Shown here: piece by piece, positions 1 to 6,725 of the stretch
How the letters are laid out: each line of letters opens with the position of its first letter
How positions within the stretch are numbered: position 1 is the stretch's first letter
Source: Bacteroidales bacterium
GTDB lineage: Bacteria; Bacteroidota; Bacteroidia; Bacteroidales; NBLH01
Direction of reading: 5' to 3'
NCBI GenBank assembly: GCA_027083715.1
Contig: JALWNR010000881.1
Coordinates: 1-8,500 of the forward strand
DNA: 8,500 nt
The notes under the pieces: model-generated
The model's input: only the letters and a program-made list of their open reading frames with translations
Told to the model about the DNA's origin: nothing
The model's database searches: none
Program-made: the position numbers and the translations under genes

Positions 1-371
1 AGTTTAATGTGGAACTAATGTTTAAATATAAAGGCTTTTCATTTGCAAGCGAAACGCATATAAAAAATATTGATGACAAAGTATTGCTTTTGAAATCTCA
101 ACTATACGGTGGATATGCGATGGCAGGGTATTTTCTGAGTGAATTATTTAAATTTATACCCAGCCAAATCGAATTAAGCGGTCGTTATGCAAGGGTCAAC
201 AACAAAACATTTTATGAGCTCCCTATTAATGAATACAGTATAGGTTTAAACTATTTTTTTAACGGACACTCTAATAAACTCACTTTCGATTTTTCATACA
301 TTGAAAATCAAGACTTTGTTGATAATGAAGATAATTTTCGTTTTCGCTTACAATGGGATGTGTCTTTTTAA
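1..371 (+). CDS. C-terminal fragment of an outer-membrane porin (Porin_O_P-like beta-barrel), 5' end outside the window
   Basis: The reading frame is open from the first bases, so this is the 3' end of a gene that starts upstream; the GTG at 9 is only an internal codon. About 122 residues are visible. They alternate hydrophobic and polar residues as beta-barrel strands do, with segments such as ELSGRYARVNN, EYSIGLNYFFNGHSNKLTFD and FRFRLQWDVSF. The GLNYF..GHSNKL stretch and the terminal aromatic residue (Phe, as outer-membrane proteins use for recognition by the BAM complex) resemble the C-terminal strands of phosphate-selective porin O/P family proteins. The inferred role is a diffusion channel in the outer membrane; the substrate cannot be told. 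Other barrel families with GHxNKL-like strands remain possible. The DUF4301 gene follows 101 bp downstream on the same strand. Confidence 0.7.
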   Translation, partial: FNVELMFKYKGFSFASETHIKNIDDKVLLLKSQLYGGYAMAGYFLSELFKFIPSQIELSGRYARVNNKTFYELPINEYSIGLNYFFNGHSNKLTFDFSYIENQDFVDNEDNFRFRLQWDVSF

Positions 372-408
372 TTTAGCTTATGTATTCGTAAAATTTACCA
401 AAGACATT

Positions 409-440
409 TTTGGAAAGAATAAGCGTATTTTTTACCTTTA
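409..440 (+). promoter_or_regulatory. candidate Bacteroidota-type promoter for the DUF4301 gene
   Basis: TTTG at 409-412 is followed 20 bp later by TACCTTTA at 433-440. This matches the Bacteroidota -33 (TTTG) and -7 (TAnnTTTG) pattern except for the last base of the -7 box. It would give a leader of about 25 nt before the ATG at 473. In such A/T-rich DNA a near-match can arise by chance. Confidence 0.35.
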
Positions 441-472
441 TCGGTTACAAATCAAAAATAGATTAAATTTTT

Positions 473-2017
473 ATGAACTGGACAGAACAAGATATTAAAC
501 AACTTAAAGAAAAAAATATAAGCATCAAACAAGCAGAAGCACAAATTGAACGTTTTAAAAAAGGTTTTCCATATTTAAAAATTACTGATGCTGCAACCAT
601 AGGACGTGGAATTATCCGTTTAAGCGAAAATGAAATTGTACAAAATATTCGTAAATATAATTTTGAAAGTCGAAAGCTTAAAATTATAAAATTTGTTCCG
701 GCATCAGGAGCAGCTTCACGCATGTTTAAAGTGCTTTTTGAATTGCTTGAGGTAGAAGAAGGTTCTGGAAAATTTAAAAAATTAATGAGTGATTCCAGTT
801 TTTCGGCAGCAGCAAATTTTTTTAAAAATATTGAAAAATTTGCGTTTTATGATGATCTTGCAAATACCGATATTTTGAAAGGTAAAAATATCAAGCAATT
901 AATAAAAGACAGAAATTTACACGATATTTTAAAAGCATTGCTTTTGCCGGAGGGCTTAAACTATGGAAATAAACCTAAAGGTTTATTGAAATTTCATAAA
1001 TATGATAACGGAATGGGTACACCAACACGTGAACACTTGGTGGAAGGCACATTATATGCATCAGGAACCAGTGAAATATATATCCATTTTACTGTCTCAC
1101 CGGAACATATGAATGATTTTAAACAACATGTTGAATTTCTTAAAAAACATTTTGAAGCACATTTTGCAGTCAACTATTTTGTGAGTTTTTCACTACAAAA
1201 ACCACAAACAGATACAATTGCCGTAGATTTGAACAATCAAGTATTTAGAAACGAAGATGGTAGCCTTGTTTTTCGTCCCGGAGGACACGGTGCACTGATA
1301 GAAAATATGAATGAACTGAAGGCAGACCTTATTTTTATTAAAAATATTGATAATGTAGTACCTGATCGCTTAAAGGAAGAAACAACCAAGCATAAAAAAG
1401 CATTGGCGGGCGTACTTATTAATTTCAAAGAAAAAATTATTAATTATCTTCAAAGAATTGAAAATAAAAATACTGATAATCAGCTTGTTGTAGAGGTTGA
1501 AAATTTCTTGAGAAATGAATTATGCTTTATTCCGGGAGATAACTATCATCAATTATCTGTACAAGAAAAAATTGATTATTTATACAACAAGCTAAATCGT
1601 CCTTTACGGGTATGTGGCATGGTAAAAAATGAAGGAGAACCCGGAGGAGGTCCATTTTGGGCAAAAAATAATGACGGATCAATATCTTTACAAATTGTTG
1701 AAAGCTCGCAAATTGATTTAAACAATTCTAAAATACAGAAAATTGTGAATCAGGCTACTCATTTCAATCCTGTTGATTTGGTTTGTTGTGTAAAAGACTA
1801 TAAAGGAAATAAATTTGATTTGACGAAATATATAGATGAAAATACAGGATTTATCTCGGAAAAATCAAAAAACGGAAAAGCACTGAAAGCTTTAGAGTTA
1901 CCGGGTTTATGGAATGGAGCTATGTCTGATTGGAATACTATATTTGTGGAAGTTCCTATTGAAACATTCAATCCGGTGAAGGTAGTGAATGATTTATTAA
2001 GACCCGAACATCAGTAA
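473..2017 (+). CDS. DUF4301 family protein, probable nucleotidyltransferase-like fold
   Basis: A complete 514-aa protein that I recognise as DUF4301; the N-terminus (TEQDIKQLKEKNIS...FKKGFPYLK...ATIGRGI) is typical. Its biochemical role is not established. Visible motifs, in order, are VPASGAASRM (75-84), KPKGLLKFH (167-175), FRPGGHGALIENMNEL (267-282), IKNIDNVVPDR (289-299) and KNEGEPGGGPFW (385-396). The first four line up with the nucleotide-binding Gly-rich loop, PKG, P-x-GHG and N-x-DN elements of UDP-sugar/UDP-HexNAc pyrophosphorylases, and the length suits that class. I infer a sugar-nucleotide or other nucleotidyl transferase, without a substrate. No signal peptide or membrane segment is seen, so it is probably cytoplasmic. 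The ATG at 473 is the first in frame after A/T-rich sequence with no Shine-Dalgarno, as usual in Bacteroidota. It converges with folD across a 600-bp gap. Confidence 0.88.
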   Translation: MNWTEQDIKQLKEKNISIKQAEAQIERFKKGFPYLKITDAATIGRGIIRLSENEIVQNIRKYNFESRKLKIIKFVPASGAASRMFKVLFELLEVEEGSGKFKKLMSDSSFSAAANFFKNIEKFAFYDDLANTDILKGKNIKQLIKDRNLHDILKALLLPEGLNYGNKPKGLLKFHKYDNGMGTPTREHLVEGTLYASGTSEIYIHFTVSPEHMNDFKQHVEFLKKHFEAHFAVNYFVSFSLQKPQTDTIAVDLNNQVFRNEDGSLVFRPGGHGALIENMNELKADLIFIKNIDNVVPDRLKEETTKHKKALAGVLINFKEKIINYLQRIENKNTDNQLVVEVENFLRNELCFIPGDNYHQLSVQEKIDYLYNKLNRPLRVCGMVKNEGEPGGGPFWAKNNDGSISLQIVESSQIDLNNSKIQKIVNQATHFNPVDLVCCVKDYKGNKFDLTKYIDENTGFISEKSKNGKALKALELPGLWNGAMSDWNTIFVEVPIETFNPVKVVNDLLRPEHQ

Positions 2018-2074
2018 TTAAGTATATTTGTTTAGTGGTTTATTGGTAAATTTATTTCATGCTTAAAAAGTACT

Positions 2075-2098
2075 CAGTCACCAGTCCACAGTCTTCAG
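2075..2098. repeat. degenerate 7-bp tandem repeat (CAGTCnn x3.4)
   Basis: CAGTCAC, CAGTCCA and CAGTCTT follow each other at a 7-bp period, starting at 2075, 2082 and 2089, with a further CAG at 2096. The first five bases of each unit are identical and the last two vary. It stands out because it is richer in C and G than its surroundings. No function can be read from it. Confidence 0.6.
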
Positions 2099-2138
2099 CA
2101 ATCGTTTTCCTGTATCCAATGACTAATTTATTAAACAA

Positions 2139-2166
2139 TCAATAGGTAACAAACTATTTTCAAATT
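2139..2166 (+). repeat. dispersed repeat, relative of 3899-3926
   Basis: These 28 bases match 3899-3926, at the right border of the 49-bp array, at 25 of 28 positions in the same orientation. The shared core is AACAAACTAT-N-TTCAAATT. Both sites lie outside genes and 1.76 kb apart, which suggests a dispersed non-coding family, although low complexity weakens the case. Confidence 0.5.
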
Positions 2167-2257
2167 CCCAATTAAACTAATCCGCCAGTAGTCAGACAAG
2201 TTTAGCCAACATACTAATGGTTCTACTTCCATTTTAGTGGGGATGATATTTAAATTC

Positions 2258-2317
2258 ATGAATAGGCGTAGTCTCTAACCTACGGTTATAAACCGATATT
2301 ACCAAGGGCTTTAACCC
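2258..2317 (-). repeat. three-hairpin REP-like element (copy B)
   Basis: Read on the minus strand, three short inverted repeats follow each other. The first is GGGTTAAAGCCC (2317-2306). After a 10-nt spacer comes CGGTTTATAACCG (2295-2283), then CGTAG...CTACG (2284-2267), which shares two bases with the second hairpin. The unit closes with CTATTCAT (2265-2258). The same order, spacing, two-base overlap and closing octamer occur on the plus strand at 6726-6784. This architecture resembles REP sequences mobilised by REP-associated tyrosine transposases (RAYT/TnpA_REP); no such transposase is in the window, so that link is inference. Confidence 0.6.
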
Positions 2318-2377
2318 AAATTTAGTAATTAATTTTGTATTAGCGATATTCAAAAATATAAAAATACTGAATTTTTT

Positions 2378-2426
2378 GCGATGCATGTATGTTTTGTTCT
2401 TTTTGAATTGATATTACTTGCATCGC
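2378..2426. repeat. 12-bp imperfect inverted repeat with a 25-nt loop
   Basis: GCGATGCATGTA (2378-2389) pairs with TACTTGCATCGC (2415-2426) at 11 of 12 positions. The stem is much richer in G and C than the T-rich loop between the arms. It lies just left of the double hairpin at 2445-2493 and could be part of the same repeat element, a terminator stem, or a decayed end of a mobile element. Confidence 0.5.
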
Positions 2427-2444
2427 TTTTATGGGTATATCATT

Positions 2445-2493
2445 TAGCCCCTGTCTTTAGGACAGGGCTATTGATGTTGCTGCTTTGCAGCAA
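2445..2493 (+). repeat. double hairpin, possible relative of the three-hairpin elements (copy A)
   Basis: TAGCCCCTGTC (2445-2455) pairs with GACAGGGCTA (2461-2470) as a 10-bp stem with one bulged C and a TTTAG loop. Six bases later TTGCTGC/GCAGCAA (2477-2493) forms a perfect 7-bp stem with a TTT loop. The first stem runs into CTATTGAT, one base different from the CTATTCAT that closes copies B and C. It lies 126 bp past the folD stop on the template side, so it could also stop readthrough, but no U-run follows. Confidence 0.55.
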
Positions 2494-2618
2494 ATATTTG
2501 TGTTAATTTGTGTAATCTGTGGACAAAATATTAAGAAATCCACTTAAATAGACAAGATTGAATATTATTTATAGAAATTAATTATAGTTCCACTAAATTT
2601 ACAGTAGTACCATACTAA

Positions 2619-3497
2619 TTAATAAATATCTCCCTTCGCTGCCAGCAATGTATTTTTTAGTAATGAAACAATGGTCATGGGTCCTACCCCACCGGGCACC
2701 GGAGTTATATAGCTGCATTTTTCGGCTACTTCATCAAATTTTACATCACCTTTGAGTTTCCAGCCTGATTTTGTTTTGTCTGATTTTACGCGAGTAGTTC
2801 CTACATCAATAACTACAGCTCCTTCTTTAACCATATCAGCAGTAACAAATTCCGGAACGCCCAGAGCTGCAATAAGAATATCCGCTTGAAGGGCAATTTC
2901 TTTTAAATTAGGTGTACGGCTATGACAAACGGTAACTGTGGCATTTCCAAAATCAGCTTTTTGCGAAAGTAAAATACTCACCGGACGACCCACAATATTA
3001 CTACGCCCCAAAACCACACAATGTTTACCTGAGGTTTTAATATTATAGCGTTTCAGCAGTTCAATAATTCCTGCAGGAGTAGCCGAAACAAAGGAAGGCA
3101 TACCCACCGACATACGTCCTACATTAATAGGATGAAACCCGTCCACATCCTTTTTCGGATGAACAGCTTCAATTACTTTTTCCTCGCTAATGTGTTTTGG
3201 TAAAGGTAATTGTACAATAAAACCATCTATATCATTGTCATTATTCAATTCTTCGACCTTCGCCAATAATTCTTTTTCTGTAATATTGTCTTCAAAACGG
3301 ATAAGTGTTGATTTAAAACCTACTTGTTCACAGGCTTTTACTTTATGAGCTACATAGGTTTCGCTTCCGCCGTCATGCCCAACTAAAACTGCAGCCAGAT
3401 GTGGAACTTTTTTGCCTGATTTTTTAATTTCTTCAACTTCACGGGCAATTTCCTCTTTTATTTCTGCAGAGATTTTTTTACCGTCAATGATTTGCAT
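2619..3497 (-). CDS. folD: FolD, bifunctional methylene-tetrahydrofolate dehydrogenase / methenyl-tetrahydrofolate cyclohydrolase
   Basis: The enzyme oxidises 5,10-methylene-THF to 5,10-methenyl-THF with NAD(P)+ and hydrolyses that to 10-formyl-THF, feeding purine synthesis and initiator tRNA formylation in the cytoplasm. All 292 residues are present, near the usual 280-300. The N-terminal substrate domain has SETYVAHK with the catalytic Tyr48 and Lys52, VQLPLP (95-100) and KDVDGFHP (116-123). The cofactor domain has GRSNIVGRP (164-172), and the C-terminus [10 protein letters not shown] (266-275). No catalytic residue is missing. The ATG at 3497 opens the family-typical [10 protein letters not shown]. 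Upstream TAATTTTC (minus strand, 3543-3536) is a weak -7 candidate that would give it its own transcript. It lies downstream of ffh but is separated from it by a 470-bp spacer with a tandem array, so simple co-transcription is doubtful. Confidence 0.97.
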   Translation of the reverse strand: MQIIDGKKISAEIKEEIAREVEEIKKSGKKVPHLAAVLVGHDGGSETYVAHKVKACEQVGFKSTLIRFEDNITEKELLAKVEELNNDNDIDGFIVQLPLPKHISEEKVIEAVHPKKDVDGFHPINVGRMSVGMPSFVSATPAGIIELLKRYNIKTSGKHCVVLGRSNIVGRPVSILLSQKADFGNATVTVCHSRTPNLKEIALQADILIAALGVPEFVTADMVKEGAVVIDVGTTRVKSDKTKSGWKLKGDVKFDEVAEKCSYITPVPGGVGPMTIVSLLKNTLLAAKGDIY

Positions 3498-3557
3498 AAT
3501 TAATTAGATAATTGGAGATTAGAAATTGGTTGTTAGAAAATTACTATAATTTATCTT

Positions 3558-3943
3558 CTAAACTATTAGACTTCTTAGAAATACTCAATAAACAATAATC
3601 AACATTAACTCACAAGTTAAACTGTTAAATACTCAATAAACAATAATCAACATTCAACTCATAAGTTAAACTGTTAAACACTCAATAAACAATAATCAAC
3701 ATTCAACTCATAAGTTAAACTATTAAACACTCAATAATCAACATTCAACTCACAAGTTAAATTGTTAAACACTCAATAAACAATAATCAACATTCAACTC
3801 ACAAGTTAAACTGTTAAATACTCAATAAACAATAATCAACATTCAACTCACAAGTTAAACTATTAAACACTCAACAAACAATAATCAACATACAATATTC
3901 AATAAGCAACAAACTATATTCAAATTATTGCTAAACTATTAGA
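3558..3943. repeat. 13-bp direct repeats bordering the tandem array
   Basis: CTAAACTATTAGA occurs exactly at 3558-3570 and again at 3931-3943, on either side of the 49-bp array (3583-3893). The motif lies 12 bp outside the array on the left and about 37 bp outside on the right. This could be a target-site-like duplication around an inserted block, or an outlying decayed unit, since the array itself contains similar TTAAACTATTAAA. Confidence 0.45.
3583..3893. repeat. 49-bp tandem repeat array, about 6.5 units, in the ffh-folD spacer
   Basis: Units begin at 3583, 3631, 3680, 3729, 3771, 3820 and 3869, each opening ACTCAATAAACAATAATC or a close variant and containing CATTCAACTCACAAGTTAAA followed by CTGTTAAA or CTATTAAA. 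Lengths are 48, 49, 49, 42, 49 and 49 bp, then a partial unit that fades after 3893. Unit 1 lacks one C; unit 4 lacks exactly one copy of an internal 7-bp direct repeat (CAATAAACAATAA), as replication slippage would produce. Other units differ by one to three substitutions. A 49-bp period is not a multiple of three and stops fall in the frames, so it is non-coding. Within the unit AACTCACAAGTT is a weak inverted repeat. Units touch with no unique spacers, so this is not a CRISPR. Confidence 0.95.
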
Positions 3944-3967
3944 TTGTGCTCAATTATACTATTCGGT

Positions 3968-5302
3968 CTAACGTTTTCCAAATGGCATTCCGCCCATCAT
4001 ACGTGATAAGTTTTTACCGCCGCTCATCATTTTCATCATTTTTCGTGTTTCATCAAATTGTTTGATTAAGCGATTTACCTCCTGAATGTTTCTTCCACTT
4101 CCGTTAGCAATACGCTTTCTGCGGCTTCCGTTTAAAAGTTTTGGGTTTTCACGTTCTTCGGGTGTCATTGATTGAATAATGGCTTCAATTTCTTTAAAAG
4201 CATCATCATCAATATCTAAATTTTTAATAGCTTTGCCTACACCGGGTATCATACTTGCCAAATCCTTCAAATTACCCATTTTCTTAATTTGCTGAATCTG
4301 GGACATAAAATCATTAAAATTAAACTGATTTTTGGCAATTTTCTTTTGTAATTTTCGGGCTTCTTCCTGGTCAAACTGTTCTTGTGCTTTTTCAACAAGA
4401 GTTACAATATCTCCCATGCCCAGAATACGGTCAGCCATACGGTCTGGATGGAAAACATCCAGTGCTTCCATTTTTTCGCCTGTACCCACAAATTTAATCG
4501 GTTTGTTTACTACCGTGCGTATGGATAAGGCAGCACCACCACGTGTATCACCGTCTAATTTAGTAAGCACCACACCATCAAAATCCAGCCGCTCGTTAAA
4601 TTCTTTAGCGGTATTAACTGCATCTTGTCCGGTCATGGCATCCACCACAAATAAAATTTCGTGTGGAGAAACTGCTTTTTTTATTTGAGCAATTTCTTTC
4701 ATCATCTCTTCATCCACAGCCAGACGACCCGCGGTATCGATAATCACGGCACTGTTACCTTGCATTTTTGCATGTTTGATAGCTGCCTTGGCAATTGCTA
4801 CCGGGTTGTTACTTCCTTCTTCGGTATAAACAGGTACCCCTATTTGTTCACCCAGAACTTTTAATTGCTCAATAGCTGCGGGACGATAAACATCGCCGGC
4901 AACCAATAATGGAGATTTTCCGTGTTTTGTTTTCAGTAGATTAGCCAACTTTCCGGAGAAAGTTGTTTTACCCGAACCTTGCAATCCGGCAATCAATATA
5001 ATAGCAGGATTTGGTTTGATATTTATGTCTACAGCTTCACCTCCCATTAAAGCAGCCAGCTCGTCATGTACAATTTTTACCATCAACTCATTGGGTTTGA
5101 TGGCAGTAAGCACATTGGCTCCTAATGCTTTTTCTTTAACTTTATTGGTAAAGTCTTTGGCAATTTTAAAGTTTACGTCAGCATCAAGTAGGGCACGGCG
5201 AACATCTTTAAGTGTTTCCGCAACGTTTACTTCAGTAATTCTTCCTTGTCCTTTTAATATCTTAAATGACCGTTCCAGTCTATCGGATAAATTTTCAAAC
5301 AT
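3968..5302 (-). CDS. ffh: Ffh, signal recognition particle protein (SRP54 GTPase)
   Basis: Ffh binds the SRP RNA and signal sequences emerging from the ribosome and, with the receptor FtsY, delivers translating ribosomes to the membrane translocon. The 444-aa protein has normal length and all three domains. The N domain (1-90) opens MFENLSDRLERSFKILKGQG. The G domain carries the P-loop GLQGSGKTT (106-114), DVYRPAA (137-143), DTAGR (189-193), TKLDGDTRGG (247-256) and GTGE (273-276). The Met-rich M domain (about 325-435) contains the RNA-binding SRRKRIANGSG (393-403) and ends MMKMMSGGKNLSRMMGG. The ATG at 5302 is the family start. A -7 box lies 38 bp upstream. The gene is followed by the 49-bp array and then folD, an order I recall from other Bacteroidota. 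No SRP RNA gene is visible nearby. Confidence 0.98.
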   Translation of the reverse strand: MFENLSDRLERSFKILKGQGRITEVNVAETLKDVRRALLDADVNFKIAKDFTNKVKEKALGANVLTAIKPNELMVKIVHDELAALMGGEAVDINIKPNPAIILIAGLQGSGKTTFSGKLANLLKTKHGKSPLLVAGDVYRPAAIEQLKVLGEQIGVPVYTEEGSNNPVAIAKAAIKHAKMQGNSAVIIDTAGRLAVDEEMMKEIAQIKKAVSPHEILFVVDAMTGQDAVNTAKEFNERLDFDGVVLTKLDGDTRGGAALSIRTVVNKPIKFVGTGEKMEALDVFHPDRMADRILGMGDIVTLVEKAQEQFDQEEARKLQKKIAKNQFNFNDFMSQIQQIKKMGNLKDLASMIPGVGKAIKNLDIDDDAFKEIEAIIQSMTPEERENPKLLNGSRRKRIANGSGRNIQEVNRLIKQFDETRKMMKMMSGGKNLSRMMGGMPFGKR

Positions 5303-5646
5303 ATTATTTGATATTTTATTATTTCTTTATTAAGTGCTGCAAAAATAGTAAAAATAATGAAATTCTGATAGTTTATTTATTTGGATTAAATGGGAACAGC
5401 CTTTGTTTGTTGAAAGAGTTATTCGTTGAGTTGTATTTACAATACTTCGTTAAAAAATGAAGGGTGAAGAGTGAAAAGCAAATTAATTTATTGAAAATAA
5501 GCACACTAAGGTTTGTTTTTATTGTTTTGTAAACACTTGAATTTTAATGTCTTATAAAAATTTAACGAACTATTGATTTACAAATTTAGCATTAATTTAA
5601 CTCCCATATTTTAAATAATTTATATTACTTTATTAGCATATCATAT
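5303..5646. other. 344-bp intergenic region between ffh and the DUF5996 gene
   Basis: This A/T-rich gap contains the ffh upstream region at its left end and the sequence beyond the DUF5996 stop at its right. I see a -7 box for ffh (listed separately) and one trivial palindrome, TTGTATTTACAA at 5431-5442. There is no terminator-like stem with a U-run behind the DUF5996 gene, no RNA gene and no credible coding sequence. Confidence 0.5.
5340..5347 (-). promoter_or_regulatory. -7 promoter box for ffh
   Basis: On the minus strand TATTTTTG matches the Bacteroidota -7 consensus TAnnTTTG at every fixed position. It ends 37 bp before the ffh ATG, giving a leader of about 30 nt. A clear TTTG at -33 is not seen, so only the -7 element is claimed. 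Confidence 0.5.
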
Positions 5647-6558
5647 TTATATTTTTTCCAATTTATTTCGATCCCATTTAAGAGATTTAGTTGCTGCTTC
5701 GTAGGTTGTTTGTAAAAAGTGAAGTAAGGTCTTTTCCGGATTTATTGAGTTTTGTACATCTTCATATTTTAAGAAAAACTCATCCATTTCAGGGCTATAG
5801 AAAGCCTCTTTGGGTGAAATATTTTGTTTCCCAAAACTTGTATTACTTGGGTACGCATAGGAATAAAAAACTGGAATAGGCGATTCTTTTGATCCTGGCC
5901 AAAAACCGGCACTGCTTACTTCTTGTGAGTATGCTTCTTGCATCACTCCTTGAGGCATATTAGGCATACTGCCCTGATGGAGTGGAGCCGGATTTCCGGA
6001 AAATCGGGTAACAGCCAGATCAAATGCACCCCAAAAAAGATGGACAGGACTAACCTTACCTATAAAATCACTTCTAAATTTATTAAAAACGGTATTGGCT
6101 TTTAACATAGCCAGCCAAAGTGTATTTGCTACATTCGGATCGTATGATTTATTAACTGTATTTTCAGAAAAAGGAATTGCAATATCCATTTCATTTGGTT
6201 TGGGATGAATCTTTACTTTTATTCCAAGATCAGTTAATTTTTCAAAAAGTTCTTTATAAAAGTTAGCAACTGTTCTTGGTTTTAAGTCTATAGCAGTTGT
6301 TTTGCGGTCTGAGCACCGTATAAGAAGCTTATGCTTTTTAAAATTAAAATCTATTTGGAAGCTTTGTCCCTGATATGGAATTCCATGGGTTGAATATCCA
6401 CTTGGTGTGATGTAAAGTGTTGTATGCCAGGAATGGTTTTGCCATGGCATAGTTTTTAGACGTATTTTTCCAACAATTTGAATCCACTGATGAAGTGTTT
6501 CAATGGTATCTTGCATTTCTACATAATTTAAAACCGGCCAATTTTGTACGTTTTTCAT
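5647..6558 (-). CDS. DUF5996 family protein, function unknown
   Basis: A complete 303-aa protein that I recognise as DUF5996, known as an uncharacterised family in several bacterial phyla. Hallmark segments are WPVLNYVEMQDTIETLHQW (7-25), QIVGKIRL, PWQNHSWHTTLYITPSGYST, PKPNEMDIAIPF, a central SPVHLFWGAFDLAVTRFSG (170-188), AYSQEVSSAGFWPGS (210-224), VFYSYAYP (231-238) and the C-terminal FLQTTYEAATKSLKWDR. The many invariant His, Trp, Asp and Glu residues suggest an enzyme or ligand-binding protein, but I know no demonstrated activity. There is no signal peptide or transmembrane segment, so it is probably cytoplasmic. It stands alone, with 344 and 515 bp of non-coding DNA on either side, and is likely monocistronic. 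The ATG at 6558 has a Shine-Dalgarno-like sequence six bases upstream, unusual here and compatible with, but not proof of, horizontal acquisition. Confidence 0.9.
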   Translation of the reverse strand: MKNVQNWPVLNYVEMQDTIETLHQWIQIVGKIRLKTMPWQNHSWHTTLYITPSGYSTHGIPYQGQSFQIDFNFKKHKLLIRCSDRKTTAIDLKPRTVANFYKELFEKLTDLGIKVKIHPKPNEMDIAIPFSENTVNKSYDPNVANTLWLAMLKANTVFNKFRSDFIGKVSPVHLFWGAFDLAVTRFSGNPAPLHQGSMPNMPQGVMQEAYSQEVSSAGFWPGSKESPIPVFYSYAYPSNTSFGKQNISPKEAFYSPEMDEFFLKYEDVQNSINPEKTLLHFLQTTYEAATKSLKWDRNKLEKI

Positions 6559-6564
6559 ATTTCG

Positions 6565-6571
6565 TTCCTTT
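6565..6571 (-). promoter_or_regulatory. Shine-Dalgarno-like site of the DUF5996 gene
   Basis: AAAGGAA on the minus strand lies six bases before the ATG at 6558, good spacing for 16S rRNA pairing. Most other starts in this window lack such a site, as is normal in Bacteroidota. It supports this start codon. Confidence 0.4.
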
Positions 6572-6725
6572 ATTTAGGGCTCAGTAAAGTCAATTGTAAA
6601 ACAATCAGGCAATAAATTATTATTGATATATGAACCGAAATTGTTTATTTTAATGACTTTCCCGAAATTATTTTTTTGTAGATATTAAAATGTCATAAAA
6701 TTTTTAATTGTAAATGCAAGAATTA

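Larger units (their letters stand above)
2018..2618. other. 601-bp convergent intergenic region, a mosaic of short repeats
   Basis: The region lies between the stop codons of the DUF4301 gene (+) and folD (-). I find no credible coding sequence. It holds a degenerate 7-bp tandem repeat, a relative of the sequence that borders the ffh-folD array, a three-hairpin element on the minus strand, a 12-bp inverted repeat and a double hairpin, each listed separately. A stretch at 2499-2523 (TTGTGTTAATTTGTGTAATC and onward) resembles intergenic sequence I remember as frequent in Bacteroidota. Transcripts from both sides end here, so the hairpins may also serve as terminators, but none is followed by a convincing U-run. 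Confidence 0.6.

Noticed and set aside
9..11. GTG at 9 as the start codon of the porin fragment
   Set aside because: The frame is open up to the window edge and the visible sequence begins inside a beta-barrel strand, so the true start lies upstream.
301..723. Short frames overlapping the porin end and the DUF4301 start, on both strands
   Set aside because: They overlap well-supported coding sequence in other frames and show no recognisable protein features.
3583..3893. CRISPR array
   Set aside because: The 49-bp units are contiguous with no unique spacers between repeats, and no cas gene is in the window.
4332..4864. Open frames on the plus strand inside ffh
   Set aside because: They are antisense to a perfectly conserved Ffh coding region and match no family; they are by-products of its codon use.
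5303..5646. SRP RNA (ffs) gene next to ffh
   Set aside because: The gap is uniformly A/T-rich with no conserved GGAA-tetraloop hairpin or long stem.
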